DNA from: Pochonia chlamydosporia 170 | Lineage: Eukaryota; Ascomycota; Sordariomycetes; Hypocreales; Clavicipitaceae | Direction: 5' to 3' | Length of the DNA stretch: 64,000 bases | Assembly: GCF_001653235.2 (NCBI RefSeq) | Contig: NC_035792.1 | Span: forward strand, 1,798,001-1,862,000 | In this document: positions 32,214 through 45,330 of the stretch, piece by piece | Numbering within the stretch: position 1 is the stretch's first letter | Layout of the letters: each line of letters starts with the position of its first letter | Translations under genes and position numbers: made by a program | The notes under the pieces: generated by a model | Databases searched by the model: none | Seen by the model: the letters and a program-made list of their open reading frames with translations, nothing else | Told to the model about the DNA's origin: nothing

Positions 32214-35200
32214 TCAATTGATGTTCCCAGTTGACTAAATTCAGCGCAGGAGGAAGGCGCTGCGAGCTACGGAGTAGAGCCTTCCAAGTTGGCAACAATC
32301 ACGCACACCGGCTTTATTCCTGCAAGCCAACCAGACCAGACATGAACTCCGCAATGTTGAACATGTCAACTGTCTGGTTCCCTCTTACCCCCAGCCACCT
32401 CCAAGTCTTCTTCGCCTCCGTCGATCCCCCTGTAACGCCAACTACCTACCTAGGTAGCTAAGTATGCAGAAACAAAAATACTCCGTACTATTGTTAGAAT
32501 TCGTTTGCTTCAAAACAATGGATATCCACGGGGCAGGGCCAACATGAGATCCGGTTACTCTCTCGTGCTCCGTAGGTTAGGTCGTCAGGTGGAGAACTCG
32601 AAATGACGGGGAGTTGAGCCACGAACAAGTCGACAGGAACCGTCTCGATGTCCGGTTCCAGGTCACTAGAAGCGTTACAGATGGCGGGGAGGCTGTCCGC
32701 CACGATGAGGCTGCGCCCGTGACGGATTGTCTGCGAAGCGGTGGGTGCCCGAGGATACATGCATTTTATACCACGTCTATTGTATGTGAGTTGAGAGCTC
32801 CTTGCGTGTGAGGTTGGCGAAGTGGGTGCCTTGACTGTTGACCAGGGCAGGCAAGTTGGCACTGGGTTGCAAAGGCTAGTTGCCCCTTGATGCGCTAGAG
32901 ACACTCGTGATGCTAGATTATGTGTACATGGTCAGTTTATGATGCAAATGATGGACATGCACGGCTGTTGTGATGCGGGCTAAGGCTGCGTCCCGATGTA
33001 ACACCAATGCCGTCGGTGCATGCTTAACTGATGTCTGGCCTGGTTGCTTTTGCACAATTCAAGAGACAGATTTTGGAACAGCGCCCGAGTTTAGGGTATT
33101 CCTTTAGTCTGGTTGACATCCTGACATCAGCTGACAGCAGAGGGCTGGAGCTTTGGGACAGCGAGACGCAGGTTCACAAAGAACAAGACGATTCAGGCAA
33201 TGACAGAAGAATAGGGCGAGTGACATCCAGATTGGGTGAATAGATTGTGGCTGTCTTGCTGAACAAAGGAAAGCCACCGGACCGGAGGCCACGTTCTTGC
33301 AGATAGAAGCAATCAACTGGGCAGAATCATATTCGAAGCTGGAAACGATGGCACTCGGGGCCGCTGGTGATCAAAGCCAGCGACACGGCGTTGGCATCGA
33401 CAGGGATCTGGGATGATGGGAGACTTGGCCAAGTCAGGCACACGAAGCGGTAAGAAGCGAATAGCCAGGCACATGCCTGCTCTGGAGTCTGGATAATCAA
33501 AGGCAGCTTGACTGAGCACTCCTGTAATTCTAATGCTGACAACTTCATCCAGATGTCATGGATAACCCGACGGTAGGGCTGCCAGCCTGCAGAATCACGG
33601 GAGTGAGATCCGAGCGGTGATTTTGCTCAACAATGGCCGTCAGAACTGTTCCCGAGGTCATGTGCACTCTCTTGGGTGATGTAATTCCAACTGATCTACA
33701 AGAGGTATTTGTCGTCGCCGATAACGCTAGTGTCATCGTGCCCATCACAGTTCATACCGAAGCAGCAGCGGATGGTCAAATCCATTGGCCATGAGCAGGA
33801 CATGAAATGAGGCATCGTTGGGCTACAACTTACAACACAAGCCAATATGCGTTGAGGCCTTGACTACGTGTAACTCTGTGAAAGGACTTGTGCAAACGTC
33901 AAATGCCAACCCCAAAGTACTGACCATATTTCCTTTGCATCATCTTCCATACAATTGCCGAACTGCTTTGACGTTATCGTCTAACTGGTGCCTGGGCGTC
34001 AATGCCGGCATCCTGTCAGCCAACGAAAGAATCGAGGCATATCTCATCAATTCTCTCAACACGCATGAGTTCAGCGTCGCCAAGCATCAAGCCACTAACC
34101 CCCCCATGTCCACAACATTGAACCCAGCTCCTTCGCATCACCTCTAACTCGTCCCGCTTCAGACCCTGCACGACTTCGAATCCGTACGGAACGCTTCACG
34201 AAAATTTCATGGTCCTCCTTATGGTCTTTGCTTTCTGCCAGCTGGCATTTTTGATTGCTGGCCAGCCCTACAATATCGTTTTACTTGTTGACGCTCCCAA
34301 GCCGAGTCGAGTCGCAGGGGCCTGTACCGGGATTAAAATAGCATCTGATACGAGAAACATATGGCCTGGGCGCCGTCTCCAAACTCTGGGTGGCGTCTTT
34401 TTGAAAACAACCAGATCGTGGTGGCATTCGTTAATGGCCTGATTCTGCAGACACAATGGCCCCTGGCGCTGGGCGTCTCATGCACTGGACACTTCATCTG
34501 GACTTTTTGGATGTCGGGACGCTGCAGGATGCGCCCGCCTCAAACGCGCATCCTCCTGATGGGTCTTGTCGTGTTGATGAGAAGGTTTGTGCTAGAGACG
34601 AAAGGAAAGGACAGGGAAGGGAGAAGAAAGAGGCTCGAAACTGCGGCGGTCTGCTACTCAAGCAATTAGATGGTCTGGTGCTTCTGCGGGTTCCCACTGT
34701 GTCCAACCGCCTCCGGGTTATCATACTTCTGCCAAGTTCAATCCTGGGGGGTTTTGAACAGAGAAGTCAGGGGACGAGAGGGGTTGGCATAATGCTTGAC
34801 AGTGGCCATGTCCATGTTGGGTTGGATCATCGTGAACGTCCATGGCGATGGTCACAGTCACAGACACTGTCACTTTTGAGTCCTTCTCTTTGCATGGGAA
34901 GCCTCATGCCCCTTTGCGCCGGGGCTTGGTTCATCTTGATCGGAGCCCTGTTGCCGCATCCAATCCACTGCCAAGACACAAGCAATTGATGAAAGAAAAT
35001 CAATTGATATGTCAAGTAAAATAAAGTAGAAGTGCCAGACCTTACTCGGGTGTGTCAGGGACCGCACCTGCAGCCAGGCGTTCTAAAGTTGATAGGCGAT
35101 CATTCCTTCGCCTCAAGTGCTTGTACCTCGCCAATCTGCCGGCCCACTTGATCCCGCTTCTCACCTCAAGGGAGCAGTGACATTCATTGATGTTCAAATG

Positions 35201-36756
35201 TTGCACGGAGTAGTAGCGGTGACAACTCCGTCGTTGTATTTGGTCCTGCGATCCTCCATAACGTTGAAAGCATTGCTGCACATATTGCAGGCAGTGGCAC
35301 TGATGGTTCCAGACTTAACTATTACGGAGTAGACGTCTGACACTCAACTGCATGTGGTCAGCGCCACGTCCTTGCAGCCTCAACTCATTCATCCCATCCA
35401 TCATCGGGAGAGGCGACCAAGTGAGCAGTGAGTACCTAGACGAACCCCCCCAAAAGTCAGGGAGGAACATGGAAAGGGATTTCGCTTCAGGACCGCCTGA
35501 TCCCGGCTATTACCTGCTGCAGGTTGTGCAGTGCAAGCAAGTGTCTGGTCTGGTCTAAGTGCTGTTGCCCTTGGTTCGGCTCTCACATTTTGTCTCATGC
35601 ACGTACGGATTGCTTGCCGTCCTAAATCACTCCGTGCTCTTCTGTTCCATCCTGATCCTGTCGACTTTTTAAGCACCTGGCACAGACTCTTGTCACTTTT
35701 TCTCTAATTACCGAACTCCATCTCGCTCCCTTCAACGGAGTAATAATAATGCCTCTACGATCAGCGCGGCCCAAGTTTAAGGTGCCCTAGGCTCGTGGAC
35801 TGCACATCTCTAGTTCGGCTGTTCCATGCCATTTGCGGCCACAGAGTGTCTTGTTTAATGTGCACCAGATCAGACGGCCAGCACTTGACTCAACTAGCAA
35901 AAAGGTATTTGATGGCTGAATGCTAGCGCTCCTCTTATGTTCCACTTCATGTCAAGTTTATGACTTGTTCTGTCTGGTCCTTTCCTCGACTCCTGCGACT
36001 CCTGCGTCTCCTGCGTCTCCTGCCCCCTCCAAAGCCAAATGCCGGGTGCGTCTTTGGACTCTGGCGCTGAACACATGCACTCGGAGCTTGAGCCTTCAGT
36101 CTCCATACGATCAATCAACACAGCAAACATTTCATGTTGATTTTACATGACCGACTGGAGCCAGTTGAGACCTGATCTGCTTGCCACATACTCTGTGCAG
36201 CAGACGGGACCCTGTCCGGTGCCACTGCCCCATTGCCATTGCTCATTGCCCATTGCACCAAGTGCAGACGCTGCTCAGAGCCCATAACCGACTCCGAACT
36301 CCACCATCCATCATTCACTCCCCCCGATTGGCACCAGGACCGAACATTGAACCAGACCAGAACCAGAGCCAGTCTGGTCTGGTTGCATTTCATCACATCT
36401 CTCTCCCCTTCCAGACATCCACCACCACAACCACCACCACCAACCCTCTTTCACGATAACCCTCCTCCGGTCTTCCCTTGCAATCATACCGTTCTCTGCG
36501 AATGTTCACTTGCATGCGAGGAATCCGCGTCGGAAGCTGACATGACCTGCTCCAGGTTTAGCTAGGCTTGTCCCTTGGCTCGAATCAACCCTTCACCCCC
36601 AGTCCGCCTTTTGTACATCCCTTCTATCCACTTCGCTGTTCAAGGACGCTGAATCTTATTGCATCGACTGTCATTTATCTTCTCTTTACCGAATTTCCCC
36701 ATTACTGGCAAGGCAAAAATTCACACCTCGGCGACGTACCGGTAGGATCTGCCGCC
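32214..36756. other. 4.5-kb gene-poor region upstream of the F-box gene
   Basis: Many short overlapping frames, none with recognisable features; the longest (177 codons at 34456-34989) is low-complexity-like and unsupported. The last kilobase (35700-36756) is pyrimidine-rich and is probably promoter and long 5' leader of the F-box gene. It includes a seven-codon upstream ORF at 36542-36565. It contains CTACCTAGGTAG at 32446-32457, TACGGAGTA-type motifs at 32268, 32479 and 35323, and CCAGAC repeats near 36352-36385. Confidence 0.4.
35987..36022 (+). repeat. Four 9-bp tandem units
   Basis: CGACTCCTG twice followed by CGTCTCCTG twice, in the upstream region of the F-box/WD40 gene. Short and in non-coding DNA; could vary in copy number. 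Confidence 0.85.
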
Positions 36757-39072
36757 ATGGACGGCTATAACCGACCCATGGGCTTTTCTGAGAGGAGGGG
36801 AAGCATCTTGACCGAGGAGTTGGCACTCAATACCGGCAATACCACCATGAGCAATCCGAGGATAGAGAAGCTGCCGCAACAACACGCTCGACAGATGAGA
36901 GGACCCCCTACTCCCAGCATGCCCACGCCCGCGACAGACTTTGACCAACAATTGACGGGATCACCACCGCCGCCTCCTACACCAGCCGCTTCTCCGGGTC
37001 CGGCGCAATGTCAGCCTGATTGGAGTGACGCTGCAGATGACGAAGATTTTTTTCTGGCCAAGGTTCGCCAGCACTTTAAGAACTGCTCAGGGCCTCAACG
37101 CACGAGGGTCCTGGCCGATTTGCTCAACCTTTGCACCAGTCAGCAGTTGAGCTTCGTACACCAATTTGTCAGCCCACTGCTCAAAAAGGATCCCTTTACC
37201 AGCTTACCGGACGAACTGTGCTTGAGGGTAAGACACGACAAATGCTTTACTTCGTCGGTTTGTTAGTCGCAAACAATATCATTATACTGACCTAAATGGC
37301 AACGCAGATTTTGTCCTTTATCGATGACCCCAAAGTTTTGGCTCGGGCTTCACAGGTATCAAAACGATGGCGAGACCTCCTCAGCGACGACATGACATGG
37401 AAAAACCTTTGCGTCAAACACGACTATGGCCGCCGATTGTCCGAAATCAACGCCCCATCGCCAGTTTTGCCAATGAGGTCGGCTGCGCATGCTCTGGCCA
37501 ATGCCGACTATGATATGGTAACCAGCAGCAGCTTTCCCGGTTCCTATCCGCTTTCTGGACACAACTCTGGATCCAGAAGTTTTGACGGCGCCATGGCACG
37601 ACCCAAGCTTCGGTCGTACAAATCCCACTTTAAACAGAGATATTTGGTCGAGGCCGCATGGAGATCAGGCGGAACCAGTGTTCACCGCAACATCACGCAG
37701 GAAGGTGGCGTCGTCACCAGCTTGCATTTGACGCCAAAATACATCATAGTGGCTCTAGATAACGCCAAGATTCACGTATTTGACACAAATGGCGACTCCC
37801 AACGCACATTACAGGGACATGTGATGGGAGTCTGGGCCATGGTGCCTTGGGAGGATACCATGGTGAGCGGTGGTTGCGACCGTGACGTCCGCGTATGGGA
37901 CCTTAAGACCGGGTATGTAAAGACGAAAACGCTCTGGTAAGAGTTCACCAAAATTGTGCTAATATTTGTATTTCGTGTCTAGCGCATGTCTCCATACACT
38001 GCGTGGGCACACTTCTACGGTGAGATGCCTCAAGATGGCTGATGCCAATACCGCCATCTCTGGCTCTCGCGATACGACTCTTCGGATTTGGGATATAAGA
38101 ACAGGGCTGTGCCGCAATGTACTGGTCGGGCATCAGTCGAGCGTACGATGCTTAGAAATCAAGGGCGACATCGTTGTTTCAGGCAGCTATGATACCTTTG
38201 CAAGAGTATGGAGCATCTCGGAAGGGCGTTGTCTTCAGACCCTGCAAGGTCACTTTAGCCAGATATACGCCATTGCTTTTGACGGGAAGCGAGTAGTCAC
38301 TGGCAGTTTGGATACCAATGTCCGGGTTTGGGACCCTACCACTGGGTAAGTGGTGTAACCGACGCCAATTATTCTCACTCTCAAATCTGACTAACACTTT
38401 TCAATCAGTGAATGTCTCGCGATCCTGCAAGGTCATACATCGCTGGTTGGGCAATTGCAAATGCGTGGAGACACTCTTGTCACAGGAGGATCTGATGGAT
38501 CGGTTCGAGTTTGGTCACTGGAAAAGATGTGTCCTATTCATCGTCTCGCCGCGCACGACAACAGCGTGACCAGCTTACAGTTTGATGATACCAGAGTTGT
38601 CAGTGGAGGTAGTGATGGCCGTGTCAAGATTTGGGATCTTAAAACCGGTCACCTCGTCCGAGAGCTCATCGCCCAAGGAGAAGCAGTCTGGCGAGTTGCA
38701 TTTGAAGACGAGAAGTGCGTTGCTTTGGCCCTGAGACAAGGTCGCACAGTGATGGAGGTGAGCATAATTCCCCCTTTCCCCTGGTTTCTTGCACGGTAGG
38801 GCAAAACTAACAGCAGGATCTAGGTTTGGTCATTCTCGCCACCTGAAGAACAACTCTATGAGCGGCCGCTGTCACTTCAACAGCGCATCCTCGAGGATAA
38901 CCCAAACCGGCCTTTGAGTGCCATGGCACTCGACTATAGAGCTGGAGAAGCAGCTGTTGCAGGATCAAGCCGTGATAACCAAGACGTCGACATGCAAGAT
39001 GCTGGACCTGCGGCAGGCCCATCCACAGCACCGCTGCAGGGCGGAAACAAAACGTTCTTTCATGACGACTAG
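36757..39072 (+). CDS. F-box/WD40 SCF substrate receptor (Cdc4/FBXW7-like)
   Basis: Exons 36757-37227, 37308-37912, 37983-38345, 38409-38757 and 38824-39072 give 678 aa. The start ATG sits in GCCGCCATGG, an ideal initiation context, and no earlier in-frame ATG exists. An N-terminal Pro-rich region and a dimerisation-like helix (FFLAKVRQHF..LLNLCTSQQLSFVHQFV) precede the F-box (about 148-190; FTSLPDELCLRILSFIDDP). At least seven WD repeats follow (about 285-600; TISGSRDTTLRIWD type, splice sites falling at the repeat-ending TG). The fold recruits phosphorylated substrates to SCF ubiquitin ligase. The N-terminus differs from Met30/SconB, so Cdc4 type is preferred; Neurospora FWD-1 is the alternative. 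Confidence 0.85.
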
Positions 39073-40235
39073 CAACCTGTTCCGACACTACACAGGCCTG
39101 GTGCCTTGATGAGCCCATGGCAAATAACTTAACCGACTGATTTGTACATGTCTTACACTGGCACAGAGGTCAGAGGAAATTATTCTATGCTTTCAACAAA
39201 ATTCTGCATTGGCCCTTGACAGTTGGCCCTGGGGAGGGAGGCATTGAGCTTTTTGACTTGTTCATATCTGGACGGCCTCCGGATTATAGAACGCGGCGAC
39301 GATTCGTGGGAAGCATGTTACACCAGGCGTTGCTACATTTACTTGGAATGAGCATAATTGTTTTTTATTAATTACCGCGATTTTGGAGGATACTACACTA
39401 TACACCACGCATGAGAATAGGGAAGGAATATTTGGTTTTTGGGGTACCCGGAGCTCAGGCACTGAGATGGGACAGAATGAGGAGTCATGGGAACATTGAA
39501 CCAGGCGATGGAAGGCTCTTGTGCCGCATCTATTATGGCCGAATATTCAGTTTTAGCCACACTACCAGGCATGATATGAAGCCGTTCAAGACAGAGCTAG
39601 CAAAGCTACAATTCAAACGGCGTCTTGATAAAGACGATTTAAATATCATGCATGGGGCCGTGTCTACTGGGCCGACGTGCCTGCCAAGGTGCTCCTGTGA
39701 TGAACCCGTGCTTGCATTGACTTGTACCACAGAGAGAATCCGGGGGGTATAGCTTGCACGCGGACTTTGCACCGTTTACTTTTGAGGCAGCAGAAGATGT
39801 GATGAAATGCTGAACAGAATAGCAGACTCGTACAATCAGCCCAGGATTCGGTCCTGATATTTTCATTTGCGTCTGATCGCCCCTGCCAGGGCTGGCTGGG
39901 TCCAGCGGCAATTAATTCCATTACCTTACCCATTGGGTCCCTTATCTCACGAAATTCCATCAGTCGTCGCCCGGAAATGGCTGTCAGTCTGGTGTGAACC
40001 CCTGTAATCTGCGGCAAAAAGACGCTGAGTAGCCCCGATGTCGCATCACGTGCATCCCAAGCTAGCGCCTCTTTAGGCCTAGTGCCATCCAACAGCTCTC
40101 CCAACGCTCAACACCGTGAAATTTCGGAGAGCTCCTTGTCGGCGGGCTGCGCAGATAGCATTTCTCTTTTCAAGACCTCCATCCTCGTAATTTTTTCCCC
40201 CATTGTGCAGCGGTCATCACCACATCGCCAGCGCC
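39073..40235. other. Intergenic between F-box gene and PDA1
   Basis: 1.16 kb with no recognisable gene. The last 150 bp are the pyrimidine-rich PDA1 leader. Confidence 0.4.
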
Positions 40236-41770
40236 ATGTTCTCCAGAGCTCTTCGAGTCCAGAGGGCGTTGCCTCTGCGCACCACCAGGGTCCAGGCTCC
40301 CTTTGCCTTGGCCTCGCGATCAGTTACCACCGACGCTGCGTCCGCGTCGCTTCATAACTCTGTCCCTCAGGTAAGACTGTTTATGTGGCGATGCACGTAT
40401 CGGGAAGCACCAATTGGTGTAGAAACTTGTCATCTCTGATGTCTATTGAGGGGATTTCTACTATTTTTGTAATTGGATTGCTGACGAAATTTTCCGGTGC
40501 AGTCCGAGGACGAGGCCTTCCAGGTCACCTTGAGCGATGAGAGCTTCGAGACTTACGAGCTGGACCCTCCTTCTTACACTATTGATGTGACTAAGAAGGA
40601 GTTGAAGCAGATGTACTACGACATGGTTAGCATCAGGTACGATTGGATTGTCCAACAATTCCGGGGGACGGGTTGCGATAAGGGGGAGAGCGTAAACAGT
40701 GCTGATAATCCCGCAGACAGATGGAAATGGCGGCCGACCGTCTGTACAAGGAGAAGAAGATCCGTGGTTTCTGCCACTTGTCTACTGGACAGGAGGCCGT
40801 TGCCGTTGGTATCGAACACGCCATCACCAAGTTGGACGACGTCATTACCGCCTACCGATGCCACGGTTTCGCCTTGATGCGCGGTGGTACTGTCCGATCC
40901 ATCATTGGCGAGTTGCTTGGCCGACGTGAGGGTATTGCCTACGGAAAGGGCGGCTCCATGCACATGTTCTCCAAGGGTTTCTACGGTGGCAATGGTATTG
41001 TTGGCGCTCAGGTTCCTGTTGGTGCTGGTCTGGCTTTTGCCCACAAGTACAACGAGAGCAAGACCGCCAGTATCATCTTGTATGGTGATGGTGCCAGTAA
41101 CCAGGGCCAGGTGTTTGAGGCTTTCAACATGGCGAAGCTGTGGAACTTGCCTGCTCTGTTTGGTTGCGAGAGTGAGTCTTTTCTTTCTCCTCCCTTTATA
41201 TTTGCCCGCTCTGCATGTGGTGCAATCACTTCGATCAAGTTCAGCGGGACTAACAAGACATTAGACAACAAGTACGGCATGGGTACTTCTGCTGCTCGAT
41301 CATCCGCTTTGACCGACTACTACAAGCGTGGACAGTACATCCCCGGTCTCAAGGTTAACGGCATGGACGTCTTGGCTGTCAAGGCTGCTGTCAAGTATGG
41401 CAAGGAGTGGACTGCCGCCGATAAGGGCCCCATGGTTCTCGAGTACGTCACCTACCGATACGGAGGTCACTCCATGTCCGATCCCGGTACTACTTACCGT
41501 ACCCGTGAGGAGATTCAGCGCATGCGATCCACCAACGACCCCATTGCCGGACTGAAGCAGAAGATCTTGGACTGGGAGGTCACCACCGAGGATGAGTTGA
41601 AGAAGATTGACAAGGAGGCCCGAAACCACGTCAACGAGGAGGTTGCAATTGCTGAGGCTATGGCTGTTCCCGAGCCCAAGCCCTCAATTCTGTTTGAGGA
41701 TATCTTTGTCAAGGGTTCTGAGCCCCAGTACATCCGTGGCCGTACCCCCGACGAGAACTACTACTTCTAA
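40236..41770 (+). CDS. PDA1: Pyruvate dehydrogenase E1 component, alpha subunit
   Basis: Exons 40236-40370, 40503-40636, 40717-41171 and 41265-41770 give 409 aa. An Arg/Ala-rich, acid-free presequence (MFSRALRVQRALPLRTTRVQ) targets the mitochondrial matrix. The body shows RGFCHLSTGQEAVAVG, the HGFALMRGG and GKGGSMHMF active-site loops, and the thiamine diphosphate motif GDGASNQGQ...ENN (about 213-243) with the third intron at its end. The regulatory loop YGGHSMSDPGTTYRTR has Ser 311 and 313 as candidate PDH-kinase sites. With E1 beta it decarboxylates pyruvate to feed acetyl-CoA to the TCA cycle. C-terminal YYF ending and length are standard; codon bias is strong, fitting high expression. Confidence 0.97.
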
Positions 41771-42295
41771 GTGCGGTACCTGTATATCTTGCATATGGAG
41801 GTTATTGTTCGTATGGAGAGGGAACCTGTGGGACCTTGACCTATGTGTGGAGTGGTGGCGATGGAAAACATCGCATCTATAATGATTCCTTGGACTTTTC
41901 GCCTTTGTACTATAATCCTTCAGATAGAGGGCCGGAAAGCTCGAAAATAAGCCTTGTTCTTTGTTGTATCAATTGATGGTAGCAGAAAGATGTTGACCTC
42001 CGCTGATGACTAACATGTTGAACGCCTCGCAGAACGCCCAAACCGGGTCTTGTCTTCAATTGAAGTTCTTCAAAGTAAATCATTGGCTTCGAGGCGTTTG
42101 TCAGTGCTCATGGATCCGTTGCAAAGAGTCTCATGTTAGGCAGCCCTCCGGCCAGTCCTCATCAGGTCAAAGTGACATCAACTATTGGTGGGGCCGCAGG
42201 CAGAACCTCCCACCCACGTGATTCCTGCCCGCGACGTGCCTTAGCTTCTCTGTCGCGAAGCCAATTAACGCGCCTCTGCCTATTCGGGGCGCGTC
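41771..42295. other. Intergenic between PDA1 and DNA ligase I
   Basis: PDA1 3' region and DNA ligase promoter. An ACGCGCC at about 42269-42275, near the ligase start, loosely resembles an MCB-type (ACGCGT) S-phase element; that is suggestive only. Confidence 0.4.
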
Positions 42296-45200
42296 ATGGT
42301 GCAAACTAGCTTTATCAATGGCTACATCCGCCGCAACACGCTGATTCCCAGCTCTTTTCGACAATTTCCTCACACGACGAATTTTTTCACAGTGGCTGCT
42401 CGAGTGAACCTGGGGAATATTCTGCGTCGGTCTCTGGTACAATTGTCACCTGGGAGACTGCGCATCATGGCGCCGCCGAAGCAGGCGACTTTGGGGTATG
42501 TGAAGGGTCGTCAGGGCACTTTGGGGTGCGTGAAACGGTGGTTGTTGTTGAGGAAGTGACCTTTTTTTGGAGTGGAAGTGCTAATTGGTGTTTTATTGGC
42601 TTGGTTATAGGAAATTTTTTGGTGCGAAGAACCCGGCACCGACGCAGCAGACGAAGCTTGCGTTTGCGACGAGACCTGCTGTGGGGGATGGTGATGAGGA
42701 TGTGAGTGCGAAGGAGAATACGGATCCGGATCAGGGTATGTTTGCAACTGGAGGGTGGTTCTGGTTGGAGGGGCCTTTACTAATGGTGGTTGTAGATTCG
42801 AAGAAGCGAGCGAGGGTGGCTAGCAAGAGTGGTGCGGTGAAGGTCGAAGAGGATGAGGATGAGGGTCCTGTGTCGAAACGCGCAAGAAGGAATCGAGTCA
42901 AGATTGAAGACGATGAGGATGACGAACCTGTGAAGTCGGGTGTCAAGAAGGAGGAAGAAGATACCAAGGACGTCAAGATCAAACAGTCGATTGAGGAGGC
43001 TCCCAATCAGGAAGAAGACGTCAAAGATGTAAAAATCAAGAAAAGGAGCCAAAGTCCGGATTTGGATCGCAAACCTAGCAAGACTCCAGACGAAGAGTTT
43101 AAGGAGGAAGCAGCGTCGGAATCTGGCTCTGAAGTGGAAGACGAAAAACCAGAAGTTGCTGCAAAAGCGAGGGAAAAGGTGCAAACACAACTCAAGTCCA
43201 AGACGGCGAAGCACCCGTATCCGGATTGGAAACCAGGTTCTCCCGTTCCCTACGCTGCGCTGTGTCAAACATTCTCCTTGATTGAGATGACGACGAAGCG
43301 ATTGATAATCATGGAGCACTGTTCGCTGTTTCTTCGACAAGTCATGCGACTTACTCCGGACGATTTGCTCCCCACGGTTCTGCTTATGATCAACAAGCTT
43401 GCTCCGGATTACGCGGGCATTGAGCTTGGAATCGGCGAGTCTCTCATCATGAAGGCTATTGGTGAGACTACAGGCCGTAGCTTGCAGGTCATCAAGGCGG
43501 ATCAGAAGGATATTGGTGACTTGGGGCTCGTTGCCGTCAAGAGTAGATCGACACAGCCGACTATGTTTAAGCCGAAACCGCTTACGGTCAGAGGCGTGCA
43601 CCAAGGTCTGATGAACATTGCTACTGTTACGGGGAATGGTGCCCAGGGCCGAAAGGTTGACGGCATCAAGAAGCTCTTGTCTGCGGCGGATGCTCACTCT
43701 ACTGTCAAGGCTGACATTACGAAAGACAAGGGCGGTCCGAGTGAAGCCAAGTATATCATTAGATTCCTCGAGGGGAAGCTGAGATTAGGACTTGCTGAAC
43801 GGACGGTGCTGGTTTCTCTTGCGCAGGCTATTGTCTGTCATGAGGCCGAGAAGAAGGGCAAGGTTCCTAGTACCACTGAAATGGAGAATGGGGAGTCCAT
43901 TCTCAAGACGGTGTACAGGTATGTAAAAATCTTGGGATGAGGAAACGTATGTTGGGTATTAATTATCTCTAGTGAACTGCCTAGCTACGACGCCATCATC
44001 CCCGCTGTACTGGAACACGGCATCATGAAACTAAGAGAATGCTGCAAGCTGCGTCCCGGTGTTCCCCTAAAACCTATGTTGGCGAAGCCCACCAAAGCCA
44101 TTACCGAGGTCTTGGACCGATTTGAAGGCCAGAAATTCACCTGCGAATACAAGTACGACGGTGAACGAGCGCAGATTCACTACGTCGCCAAGGATTCTGA
44201 CCAGGAATTGAGTCAGGAAACGCTGGGCGCTGCCAGAGAAGCTGCCGATGGAGTGGCGAGCATCTTCTCCAGAAACTCGGAGGACCTTTCCAAGAAGTAT
44301 CCCGATATTCTGGCCAAGCTGCACACGTGGGTGAAGAACGACACCAAGAGCTTTGTGTTGGACTGCGAAACCGTCGCGTGGGATGTCTCTGAAAAGAAGG
44401 TCCTTCCATTCCAGCAACTTATGACACGAAAGAAAAAAGACGTCAAGTTGGAGGATGTGAAAGTCAAGGTGTGCGTATTCGCTTTTGACCTGTTGTACTT
44501 GAATGGTCTGCCTGTGGTTGAAAAGCCACTACGAGAACGACGAGAGCTGCTTCAACAGTCCTTTGCCCCTGTTGAAGGAGAGTTCTCATTCGCTACATAC
44601 ATGGACGGCCAGGAACTCGATGAAATCCAACTCTTCCTAGATGAAAGTGTCAAGGCTTCATGCGAGGGCCTCATGGTCAAGATGCTAGACGGCACAGAAA
44701 GCGGATACGAACCCAGCAAGCGTAGTCGAAACTGGCTCAAGGTACTTTCACACTTCACAACATCCCCAACCATCACACAACTAACAAGCACAGGTCAAGA
44801 AAGACTACCTCGCCGGCGTAGGCGACTCGCTGGACCTCGTCGTCCTAGGCGCATACTACGGCCGCGGCAAACGCACTTCCGTCTACGGCGCATTCCTCCT
44901 CGCGTGCTACAACCCCGCAAACGACACCTACGAAACGGTCTGCAACATCGGCACAGGCTTCTCCGAACAAGTCCTCGAGGAGCTGCACGCCCAGTTATCC
45001 GAGATTGTAATCGACCGCCCCAAACCATTCTACTCGCACTCCTCGGGCGGCCAGCACCAGCCAGACGTGTGGTTTGAGCCGCGCTACGTGTGGGAAGTCC
45101 GGACGGCGGACCTGACGCTCAGTCCAAGGTACAAGGCTGGCTGTAAGGAGGGCGTTGATCCGGCGGGCGAAAAGGGGATTAGTCTGCGGTTTCCGCGGTT

Positions 45201-45330
45201 TATTAAGATTCGGGATGATAAGAAGGTGGATGAGGCGACGAGTAGTAGGCAGGTTGCGGAGATGTATAGAAAGCAGGAGAGTGTGACGAAGAATAAGGGC
45301 CCGTCGGTGGATGATGATTTCGAGTATTGA
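42296..45330 (+). CDS. CDC9: DNA ligase I (ATP-dependent), with mitochondrial and nuclear starts
   Basis: Exons 42296-42495, 42611-42735, 42796-43918, 43973-44741 and 44794-45330 give 917 aa, or 860 aa from the second in-frame ATG at 42467. The first 57 residues have many Arg and no Asp/Glu, a mitochondrial presequence. The second start opens MAPPKQATLG|KFF, a PCNA-binding PIP box (QATLGKFF, 63-70) split by intron 1. A charged, acidic linker (KVEEDEDE, KIEDDEDDE) precedes the DNA-binding and adenylation domains, with active Lys about 543 in EYKYDGERAQIH, and the OB-fold (RFPRFIKIRDDK). It seals Okazaki fragments and repair nicks. Yeast Cdc9 uses the same two-start scheme. Confidence 0.93.
42484..42543 (+). 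repeat. Duplicated 30-bp splice-donor region in CDC9
   Basis: CAGGCGACTTTGGGGTATGT and CAGGGCACTTTGGGGTGCGT lie 30 bp apart, each ending in a usable donor (GTATGT at 42496, GTGCGT at 42526). The second donor would add ten in-frame residues, YVKGRQGTLG, before KFF. Confidence 0.7.

Noticed and set aside
34456..34989. 177-codon plus-strand ORF in the gene-poor region
   Set aside because: No recognisable family, mixed composition, and overlapped by other frames of similar quality; probably chance.
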